From the NCBI GenBank assembly GCA_963848195.1, contig CAWKCY010000024.1, positions 1 to 64,000 on the forward strand: a stretch of 64,000 nucleotides of DNA, given 5' to 3'. This document shows positions 39,851 to 46,669 of the stretch, piece by piece (positions within the stretch are counted from its first letter, which is position 1; each line of letters starts with the position of its first letter). Both the position numbers and the translations under genes were made by a program. This stretch comes from CAVQBP01 sp963848195. Lineage in GTDB: Bacteria > Bacteroidota > Ignavibacteria > Ignavibacteriales > Ignavibacteriaceae. The notes beneath the pieces were generated by a model. The model saw nothing but the letters and a program-made list of their open reading frames with translations, was not told the origin of the DNA and ran no database searches.

Positions 39851-40814
39851 GGGGTACCTCCGGTATTAAAAATGAAAAGTTCTGCTCCACCAAAGCAATA
39901 ATATCCGGATATAAGTCAGCAGTCAGTCTCAGATAATGCTGCGTACCTCTTAAATCAACATGACCGAGATATGCGGAAAGATATGGAAGAAGACTAGTAA
40001 GATCACCTTTATTTAAAACCCATTTCTTTAAGCAATGGACGGAGAACGAATGTCTAATATCATGTAGTCGCGGACCTTTTCCACTATGAGAGATCCCGGC
40101 CTTCCAGAGTATATCTCTAAACAAACCATATATAGTACTTTCATCATAATACCCACCGAAGGGAGAAGGGAAAAAGAAGGGATTACAAGACTCCAGATTG
40201 TGGACTTTATCTGTATACTTACAACATCGTTCTGTAAGTGTTGCTGCCATTGGGATAATCCTTTCTTTCCCAAATTTCGCCTCATGTATAAATAAAGTTC
40301 CTTTCTTTAAGTCAACATCATTAAGTTTTAATTTTAATGCTTCAGAAATACGCAAACCACACCCGTATAACATTCGGAACAGAAGTGGAAGCATCAGATG
40401 CCGGTTGGGAGAAGTAATAGAAGGGGGATAATTGTCACATATCTTAAAAATATTCTTTAGTTCTGTTTTCGAAAAAATGTAAGGAACATAAGAGTATCTA
40501 TCAACAGTAATTGTACCATGCGGAAAAATATATGCCTCATAACCCAGCCGTACCAAATATTTTGCAAAGCCACGTATTATTGAGATCCTGTGGCATCTGT
40601 TACTTTCTGTTTCATTTGGTCTTTTTTTTGTCCATAGCAATACCAATTGCTTTGACAGTTTCATTTCGGTCCATTGTTCTCTATAGACCAGAGTGTCAAA
40701 TCGTTTCAAAAGGGAGGAGCCTTTCAAAAATTTATAACCCACCGCCCTATTTTCCTCAATATATCCGGTGATTAATTCAGCAAAAATACTTTTATAGACA
40801 ATTTCTTTAGACAT
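39837..40814 (-). CDS. Tyrosine recombinase 2 of the RIT trio (copy 2)
   Basis: About 325 residues from ATG 40814, with GGAGG upstream, as in copy 1. YGCGLRISEALKL, LHDIRHSFSVHC and YLGHVDLRGTQHYLRLT are intact. It is very close to 6238-7215 at protein level. Confidence 0.88.
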   Translation of the reverse strand: MSKEIVYKSIFAELITGYIEENRAVGYKFLKGSSLLKRFDTLVYREQWTEMKLSKQLVLLWTKKRPNETESNRCHRISIIRGFAKYLVRLGYEAYIFPHGTITVDRYSYVPYIFSKTELKNIFKICDNYPPSITSPNRHLMLPLLFRMLYGCGLRISEALKLKLNDVDLKKGTLFIHEAKFGKERIIPMAATLTERCCKYTDKVHNLESCNPFFFPSPFGGYYDESTIYGLFRDILWKAGISHSGKGPRLHDIRHSFSVHCLKKWVLNKGDLTSLLPYLSAYLGHVDLRGTQHYLRLTADLYPDIIALVEQNFSFLIPEVPHEAD

Positions 40815-42050
40815 CGTAAAACACCTCCTCCGGATCAAGAGCACATAACCGTAATCCTTCAAGTGATGTATGAAGATAGATCATTGTAGATTTGGAATTG
40901 ATATGTCCAAGGATTTCGGAGATTACATGCAGTGGTATTTGATTTTCAAGCAAAGTGCTGGCAAGTGTATGACGGAGAGAATGTAATCCGTGCCTTTGAC
41001 CTTTGGAACAGTAATTCCTGAAGCTCTCGTATATTTTGCTTATAATAAAATGAAAGACCGGCATCTTCTCCAAATGCTTCGTAGGGAGCATTCATCCTTA
41101 AAAAAACAAAGGGTGAATTACTTACTGGACGAGCGTTTTTCAGATAATCAATCAATGCCCAGCCTATATCATCCAAAATGGGATAGGTGACACTATTCTT
41201 CGTTTTATTCTGTCTTATCTCTATGGATTTTAACTGCCAATTTAAATCGGATAAGGTCAATGACTTTATATCGCCTGCCCTTATGCCAAGCTTGGTAACC
41301 AGTAGCAGTATAGCATAATCTCTTTTCCCGGTTGGATTTCCTCTGTCAATACTTTCCAGCATCCTGATTACATCTTCCTTATTCCAGACAGAAGGAACAG
41401 GGGGATAATAATACTTTTTCTGGTGGGGGACTTTTAAGCTTAGGTCTTCATCTATGTATTGATTTAGGTAGAGAAACCTTAGAAATACTCTAAGTGCTGT
41501 TAATATCGATGAAATACTTTTTTCGTGATGCCAATAGATTGCTTTAACATAATCGGATATTATCTGAGGAGTAATACTATTTACATTCTGTAACCCTCTG
41601 TTATTAAGATAATCTATAAAAAAAAACAAACGCTGCATCCGCGATAGGTAATCCTCTTTTAGAATAATCCTTGCTTTCGCATTCTCTTTCGTAGGCTGCA
41701 AGCTCTTTTTCAAATTGGGGAGGTTTTATGAATCCTGGCTTTTTAATAATTTTTCGGAATATCACATTATGAAGTTGATAATCACCCAAGACCCGTATTT
41801 TTCTAATAAGATCTCTGTATCGCTTGGGTATAGCCTCAGTATAATTGTTAATAATGCAGTTGTACTTTTCTTTTAAGAATCTCCTGCCCAATTCTTCTGA
41901 AAAATAAACTTCCTTATTTTCCTTGGCAAAAGCACTAAATTTTTTGTAAAAGCAACGGTATTTACAATACGAGATCTTGGAATATTTCAGTCTTTCCAAT
42001 TCAGCCATCACTTTGGCTATTAGTTCATCGATAGTTAGTTTTGGTTTCAT
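40807..42050 (-). pseudogene. Tyrosine recombinase 1 of the RIT trio (copy 2), frameshifted twice
   Basis: The coding sequence matches 5004-6245 but falls into three frames: start to about 41640, about 41640 to about 41000, then to 40807 with HSLRHTLAS and ILGHINSKSTMIYLHTS. The breaks are near RGLPIADAAF (about 41645) and near GLSFYYKQ (about 41030). Without recombinase 1, copy 2 may depend on copy 1 for movement. Confidence 0.8.
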
Positions 42051-42148
42051 ATGGTACCTCACTGATTATTTTTTGATAATCTATAGTGAGATATTATGGC
42101 AAGAAATAAAAGGGCATTTTCAACTATGATAAGTATTTATCACAGTTT

Positions 42149-42180
42149 CTTTCCATAAGCAAAAACTTTCGATAATTTCC
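42149..42180 (-). repeat. RIT terminal inverted repeat, right (copy 2)
   Basis: The exact inverted copy of 38729-38760. ATPase codons resume at 42181. Confidence 0.9.
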
Positions 42181-42261
42181 ACTGCCCTGGAATCCGCCAA
42201 AACTCCCTTTAATAAAATGGTTCTTTGCTGCTAATTCTGATGCAAAATCATTTAGTTTCAT
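42181..42261 (-). pseudogene. Phage-type ATPase, N-terminal 27 codons (copy 2)
   Basis: ATG at 42261, preceded by GAAAGGACC. It reads MKLNDFASELAAKNHFIKGS then FGGFQGS, and runs into the element, where a short fused tail (GNYRKFLLMERNCDKYLS) ends the frame. In the present state only a truncated peptide of about 45 residues is made. Confidence 0.75.
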
Positions 42262-42287
42262 TTTTAGGTCCTTTCTATATTTTTGAT

Positions 42288-42482
42288 TCAAGAAAAATAA
42301 AAGTATTTGAAGAAAAAACATTTATGAGTAGAAAATGTTTTTTCTTTATGTTTAATTATGAATACCGGTATATTAAAAGAGTCTTTATCCTCAGCTAATA
42401 CCAGTACATCATCCCCTGTAAAAAATCTGATTCTGCCGGCCAGCACTACATCTGTGCTGCAGCGGTAAACTTTATTTATCAT
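42288..42482 (-). CDS. Small protein of unknown function
   Basis: 64 residues (MINKVYRCSTDVVLAGRI at the start), beta-rich with a Lys/Phe-rich tail. It lies 26 bases before the ATPase start and overlaps the preceding gene by 11 bases, so it belongs to the same operon. A decayed piece of it remains at the edge of copy 1 near 8470-8512. Confidence 0.5.
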   Translation of the reverse strand: MINKVYRCSTDVVLAGRIRFFTGDDVLVLAEDKDSFNIPVFIIKHKEKTFSTHKCFFFKYFYFS

Positions 42483-42678
42483 TACTGCTTATCCTTCCTT
42501 CTTTCCGGATAGATTCATTATTGATATAGCCTGCATACCAATCCATTATTTTCCGGTCATATCTTCTATTCAGAAGGATATCAATAATATCATCATCACT
42601 GAGGCCCAAAATAGTTTGGACCTCAGCAAGGGTGTGAGCAGATAAAATTCTGATTGCTTCATCTAAATTATACTGCAT
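42472..42678 (-). CDS. Small protein of unknown function
   Basis: 68 residues, MQYNLDEAIRILSAHTLAEV then QTILGLSDDDIIDILLNR. Helical and acidic, it could be a small DNA- or protein-binding module. It starts 9 bases after the ArdC-N-like gene and overlaps the next by 11 bases. No family is recognised. Confidence 0.55.
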   Translation of the reverse strand: MQYNLDEAIRILSAHTLAEVQTILGLSDDDIIDILLNRRYDRKIMDWYAGYINNESIRKEGRISSNDK

Positions 42679-42687
42679 AGCTTCTCC

Positions 42688-43056
42688 CTAATTATATGAT
42701 GGTACTTCTTCAGTCTGCGAGATATCGAAAACAGTTTTATAAAAGAAATAAACATCTTCATCTTCTTCATTCTCTTCCTGGTTCTTCTTTCCCGAAGGAA
42801 CAGCAATTAAAAATCCATGTGAACCTTTCTTTACCTGTCTCTGGAACTTTTGCCATTGTTTATATCCTGCCACTACAGATATTGAGATGCTATCTATATT
42901 CTGGAAGTAGATTAAACATTGATTTCTGGGTGTAAGCATGTGCCCTTCCGGATTTATTATTCCTAGTTTTGAGGAGAGCTCCTCCCGCTTTTCAGCGGGA
43001 AGATCTGCAAGCTGCTTAATGATTTTACTTATCTTTTGTTTTTTATCATCAGACAT
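42688..43056 (-). CDS. ArdC N-terminal-domain-like protein
   Basis: 122 residues. After an acidic/basic N-terminal helix, the C-terminal two thirds read SVVAGYKQWQKFQRQVKKGS, HGFLIAVPSGKK and FFYKTVFDISQTE. This is the signature of the ArdC N-terminal (DUF1738) single-stranded-DNA-binding domain found in antirestriction proteins of plasmids, phages and ICEs. The usual C-terminal zinc peptidase is absent. It may protect incoming DNA or assist replication of the element. It is in the operon with the ATPase. Confidence 0.68.
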   Translation of the reverse strand: MSDDKKQKISKIIKQLADLPAEKREELSSKLGIINPEGHMLTPRNQCLIYFQNIDSISISVVAGYKQWQKFQRQVKKGSHGFLIAVPSGKKNQEENEEDEDVYFFYKTVFDISQTEEVPSYN

Positions 43057-43240
43057 GATTAGTTTCTCCTTGTTTTTGTGAATGGATAACTTTGAGAAGT
43101 ATTTTATTTTGAGTGTAAATTATCTTGAAGTCGGTTCCTATCTTAAAACCGCATTCTTCAAGTTTTCGGTTCTTAATTTTTATCTGAGGAACTTTTGTAT
43201 AATCCCTTTTTCGGGGATGACTAGATTCATAAACTTTCAT
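43049..43240 (-). CDS. SymE-like small protein (AbrB-type fold)
   Basis: 63 residues. KVPQIKIKNRKLEECGFKIG then TDFKIIYTQNKILLKVI matches the '.PQIRLKGKWLEEAGF.IGD...V....L.I' pattern of SymE-like proteins. In E. coli SymE is the toxin of a type I toxin-antitoxin system controlled by an antisense RNA. Whether this one is toxic is unknown. It overlaps the ArdC-N-like gene by 8 bases and the upstream gene by 14 bases. I saw no obvious antisense RNA promoter. Confidence 0.62.
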   Translation of the reverse strand: MKVYESSHPRKRDYTKVPQIKIKNRKLEECGFKIGTDFKIIYTQNKILLKVIHSQKQGETNHV

Positions 43241-43646
43241 TTAACTTCTTCTCCTCTCTAAATTTAGAGCTTAAATGCCGGGCGGGATGCTTTGTATTTG
43301 ATTCATAAAGCTGCAGGTTAGAAGTTTTACAAAGCTGCCGGAAATTTTTGAAATAGAGTTTTGATTTAGGTAAGATTACATATTGATAAAATGAAATAAA
43401 TACTAAATAAAGAAGCTTTTCTTTATGAATTACTTCTTTATAATAGAAATCATAACCATCTTTAAGACCTTTTACCTTTAGAGAATCTGTGAATTTCATA
43501 AGGCTGGGTCTGGATTTGAAAATCACCACAAAGTGGGAAGGATAGCGGGAAAAAGGACCTAAGGATTTCACCCCAAAGTGAGAGGCTCCACAGCGCAGAG
43601 CTGCGGAACCTATAGCTTTATAGCTAAATAAGTTTAAGTTGATCAT
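43227..43646 (-). CDS. Hypothetical protein of the small-gene operon
   Basis: 139 residues from ATG 43646 (MINLNLFSYKAIGSAALRCG), with AAAAGGAATAATAATA upstream. The frame is open further to 43706, but that extension lacks such a site. It contains FSRYPSHFVVIFKSR and LLYLVFISFYQYVI. It might bind nucleic acid (basic, with a Cys/Arg-rich C terminus), but no family is recognised. Confidence 0.5.
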   Translation of the reverse strand: MINLNLFSYKAIGSAALRCGASHFGVKSLGPFSRYPSHFVVIFKSRPSLMKFTDSLKVKGLKDGYDFYYKEVIHKEKLLYLVFISFYQYVILPKSKLYFKNFRQLCKTSNLQLYESNTKHPARHLSSKFREEKKLNESL

Positions 43647-43714
43647 TATTATTATTCCTTTTATTTTTTTTAGAAGTTTGAGAGTTAAAGAATTGATTTG
43701 CTTCATTGAAATAA

Positions 43715-43855
43715 TTAAACCGGTAAGAGATTAAGTTCCCCGTTTGCCTTAAAATTATTAACATAGTAAACCAGCTTAGAGGGATAGATTACAACAATAA
43801 GCCGCCATAAGCCTTTGGAATTACGAACCATTTTAATCACTCTTTTATTAGTCAT
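43715..43855 (-). CDS. Very small basic protein
   Basis: 46 residues, MTNKRVIKMVRNSKGLWRLI then VVIYPSKLVYYVNN and NLLPV. The ATG lies two bases after the stop of the upstream gene, which argues for coupled translation. It is basic and partly hydrophobic. Function unknown. Confidence 0.45.
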   Translation of the reverse strand: MTNKRVIKMVRNSKGLWRLIVVIYPSKLVYYVNNFKANGELNLLPV

Positions 43856-43857
43856 AT

Positions 43858-44031
43858 TTACCATCCGATATTTTGATAGTTATTGAGCCAATAAGAAACA
43901 GCAGCTAAAGTGTAATTTGTACGGATACCCCTGAGATAGGATAAGATATCAGCTGCAGCGAAATAATAGCCTTTATTGACAAGGCGATGATGTATAGCCA
44001 TAAGTACAGGCTTGAGATATGATTTATACAT
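43858..44031 (-). CDS. Small protein, first gene of the minus-strand operon
   Basis: 57 residues from ATG 44031 (MYKSYLKPVLMAIHHRLVNK), with GGAGG eight bases upstream; a longer frame to 44046 would skip this site. Helical, with FAAADILSYLRGIRTNYTLA. Function unknown. It is the promoter-proximal gene of the run that ends with the ATPase, and the large hairpin region starts about 60 bases upstream. Confidence 0.5.
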   Translation of the reverse strand: MYKSYLKPVLMAIHHRLVNKGYYFAAADILSYLRGIRTNYTLAAVSYWLNNYQNIGW

Positions 44032-44090
44032 AGTGATAACCTCCAATAAAATTGAAAGAAAGAGACATAAAGTGATTACACTCTGCCCCC

Positions 44091-44324
44091 AAAAAAATTT
44101 TTTGCCCCTTAAGAAAAGAATTTCTTTGTTTCAGATTAACTGACGGAAAGGCAAGGCGAAAAAAACTGCCGGAACAAAAGTCAAAAGCGAAGCGAAATAA
44201 AAAAGATTCTGGTAGTTTTTTTTGTCCTTGCCCCGGTTAAGTAACAATGAAAAGGATTGTTAACTGAGAAGTGAAAGTAAAGACGTCAAACAGCAACTTA
44301 ATACAGGGGGCAAAAAATATTTTT
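44091..44324. repeat. Nested long inverted repeats
   Basis: Outer arms: AAAAAAATTTTTTGCCCC at 44091-44108 against GGGGGCAAAAAATATTTTT at 44306-44324. Inner arms: GGCAAGGCGAAAAAAACT at 44150-44167 against AGTTTTTTTTGTCCTTGCC at 44214-44232. It lies just upstream of the minus-strand small-gene operon. It could be an origin-like or regulatory region or a structured transcript. I see no Rep gene beside it. Confidence 0.55.
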
Positions 44325-44548
44325 AATTTATAATAGGAAGCGATTAGCTCAATCAATATTGGAATTGAGGTGATAAGAAGAAAAAAGGCAAGAGTTCAAA
44401 GGAAGTTCACTACGATAGAACTGCAGAGGAGAAAAGGGTAAGGCGGGATTTTTCCTTTCCGCCCTTTACCATTAAGAAATAAAACAAATAAGGGTGGAAA
44501 GATTAAAAAGCCCGCCGGCAGTTACAGTTAATAATAAAAGGATAAGAT

Positions 44549-44610
44549 AAAAAAAGCTTTGCTTAATCAATAATTAAAGTAATATCGAAAGATTAAGCAA
44601 AGTTTTTTTT
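44549..44610. repeat. Terminator-like hairpin, copy 1
   Basis: AAAAAAGCTTTGCTTAATC pairs with GATTAAGCAAAGTTTTTTTT. With A-runs on one side and T-runs on the other, it could stop transcription in both directions. A second copy is at 46123-46181, and the 100 bases after each copy are also alike (both contain TTATTTGTGCC). Confidence 0.65.
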
Positions 44611-44978
44611 GCCAATGCCAATGTTTTGATTTATTGAGGAGATAAAAAATTATTTGTGCCGATTTATCGATAAGGAATAGTAATTTGCTCCAATAGGGAG
44701 CACAATTAATTTTTGATAGGAATTTGTATAGAGATTGATAGTATGATATAACTTGCTTTTACTGAATAGGCCCATGGAGCGGTGCCAAGGTTAAGTTTCA
44801 CGAGCATAAATTGATTGGATGAACATAGTGGGTGATAATTATAAATCGACAGAATATTTTATAATATGATTTATTGAGAATGCCAAGGTTCAGTTAAATG
44901 ATGATAAACGGACAGAATAGCTAAGGTTATGTGATAATTATAAAAAGATAGAACTACACAGGGAGTGTAATCCACGCA

Positions 44979-45128
44979 GCGAAGGCACATCTTTTTGATT
45001 TAGCTGGCATATCTTTTTGTCGTACCCTGTGTTGAGCGGAGTTGTTAAATTATTCCAGTAACAACGGAGCGAAACTAAAGGGTACATTTCAAAAAGTATG
45101 ATAGCTATTAAAAAAGTGTGCCTGAGCG
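44979..45128 (+). ncRNA. Candidate structured RNA, copy A
   Basis: A 150-nt imperfect hairpin. The arm 44979-45027 (GCGAAGGCACATCTTTTT, then TAGCTGGCATA, then GTACCC) pairs with 45080-45128 (GGGTAC, then TATGATAGCTA, then GTGTGCCTGAGCG). The loop contains a small hairpin GTTGTTA/TAACAAC. Strand is uncertain. No gene overlaps it except a weak 73-codon frame nearby that I reject. Confidence 0.5.
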
Positions 45129-45856
45129 TCATGTAATTTGAACGGATAGAATGTTTACAAATGGATTTATTGAGAATGCCAAGGTTGAGTTTATTGATGA
45201 TAAACTGACAGAATTTATCATGTTGGGTGATGATAATAAACTGAAAGGATGTATAATGATCGTTTCCATGATGTTTTTTACCAATGGTAGCGGAATGGAG
45301 GCGTGTCGAGGAACGAGCCGCTGGAATGGAGCGATGGGTGAACTGATAATAAATTGTGCCGAGTTTACATAAGGTCAAATTATAGGACATCGATAGAATT
45401 TCAAATGTTTGTGAAGATGGGCATTATGTACTATAATTTCCCTTATGTAAATCTGGCTTACAATGTCAAGATGAACTGATGTTCTTGTTTATGTTGAGTG
45501 GATTAATAATTTTTTACAAAGGTTTACAAATGTAATCATCAAAGGAAGAAGTGGAATGAATGGTTATGAATTCTTATATGAAAGCACAATTTATCTTTTG
45601 ATTGGAACGCTTATGAAACGTTCAATCGATAGAAAGATTATAAAAGGATTTATTGAGAATGCCAAGGTTTAGTTTAATGATGATAAATTGATAGAATGTT
45701 GCATGTTAGGTGATCTTTATAAATCGACAGAAAGTTTTATAAAATGATTTACTGAAAATGCCAAGGTTAAGTTTATTGATGATAAATTGATAGAATTGCC
45801 AATGTTAGGTGATCATTATACTAAGATAGAACTACACAGGGGATGTAATACACACA

Positions 45857-46004
45857 GCGAAGGCGCATCTTTTTGATTTAGCTGGCATATCTTTTTGTCG
45901 TACCCGTTGTTGAGAGGAGTTGTTAAATTATTTCCAAAACAACGGAGCGAAACTAAGGGTACAATACAAAAAGTATGACAGCTACTAAAAAGTGTGCCTG
46001 AGCG
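45857..46004 (+). ncRNA. Candidate structured RNA, copy B
   Basis: The second copy of the 44979-45128 hairpin. The same arms pair, with two differences that keep pairing in RNA: the partner of TAGCTG is CAGCTA here (G-C) where copy A has TAGCTA (G-U); and GGCGCA faces TGTGCC (G-U) where copy A has GGCACA (A-U). The inner GTTGTT/AACAAC hairpin is kept. Confidence 0.5.
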
Positions 46005-46122
46005 TCAATGTATTTTGAACGGATAGAAAGATTATGAAAGGATTTATTGAGAATGCCAAGGTTCAGTTTAATGATCATATGAAGAGAAAATAAATTGACA
46101 GAATGATCAGGGAATGTTTGTT

Positions 46123-46181
46123 AAAAAAGCTTTGCTTAATCAATAATTAAAGGAATATAAAAATTAAGCAAAGTTTTTTTT
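46123..46181. repeat. Terminator-like hairpin, copy 2
   Basis: TTAAAAAAGCTTTGCTTAAT pairs with ATTAAGCAAAGTTTTTTTT, as at 44549-44610. The two copies bracket the repeat family and the two RNA candidates. Confidence 0.65.
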
Positions 46182-46384
46182 GCCAATGCTAATATTAGGA
46201 TTTATGAGAAGATAAAAAAATTATTTGTGCCCGTATTTATTGAGAAGAAAAAGTTATCTACTTTAATACCAGGGAACAATTAATTTTTTGATAGGACTGC
46301 AGATGTTAAGTAATATGGGAAATTCAATTCTAAGGGGTGATTTCTAAAAAGTAGGGATAAATGGTGGCTCGATATAAAAAAGGT

Positions 46385-46423
46385 GGCTTAGAAATAAAAA
46401 AATAGCCGAAAACCTACGCTATT
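46385..46423 (+). repeat. Dispersed 39-bp repeat, copy 1
   Basis: GGCTTAGAAATAAAAAAATA then GCCGAAAACCTACGCTATT. It matches 59584-59622 with three changes. Both copies are in non-coding DNA. Confidence 0.6.
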
Positions 46424-46669
46424 TCGTAATGATTTTTAGAGTTGGGTTAGTAGATTTTCGTATAAATTGACAGAGAGTTTATAAAAGGATTTGTTAAAAT
46501 GGAAATATTGGGTTAATGATGATTTATAAAATCTTGTTGCTTTTAATTAAAAAAAGGTTTATAATTATTTTGTTCCTTTCATATATATTCATACAATTAA
46601 ATCCTATAATTCTTAGTACTTTTTAGAATAAAATCTGCTATTAATAATTTTTAATTAAGAGGAGAAAGT

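Larger units (their letters stand above)
38729..42180 (-). mobile_element. RIT-type element, copy 2 (inner segment inverted relative to copy 1)
   Basis: 3452 bp between 32-bp perfect inverted repeats identical to those of copy 1. The three recombinase genes run on the minus strand, while the flanking ATPase and T9SS genes keep the orientation they have around copy 1. Recombinases 2 and 3 are intact; recombinase 1 is broken. Confidence 0.85.
44784..46063 (+). repeat. Family of six GAGAATGCCAAGGTT repeats
   Basis: The core GCCAAGGTT occurs at 44784, 44882, 45178, 45661, 45760 and 46055. Five copies are within the longer unit TTATTGAGAATGCCAAGGTT (with single changes), followed by AGTTTA-TGATGATAAA and -GACAGAAT or -GATAGAAT. 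Spacing is irregular (about 100, 300, 480, 100, 300), so it is not a CRISPR. Translated in one frame the unit reads FIENAKV.F.DDK, but stops differ between copies. Two of the copies lie inside the duplicated blocks 44828-45150 and 45707-46030. Confidence 0.7.

Noticed and set aside
45151..45372. A 73-codon plus-strand frame containing FIENAKVEFIDDKLTEF
   Set aside because: It consists of one unit of the repeat family plus unrelated sequence; other copies of the unit have stops, and there is no ribosome binding site. More likely non-coding.
44938..45390. A 150-codon minus-strand frame
   Set aside because: It covers the hairpin and the repeats; the second copy of the same DNA does not keep the frame open.
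44784..46063. CRISPR array
   Set aside because: Repeats vary in length and sequence, spacing ranges from about 100 to 480 bases, and no cas gene is present.
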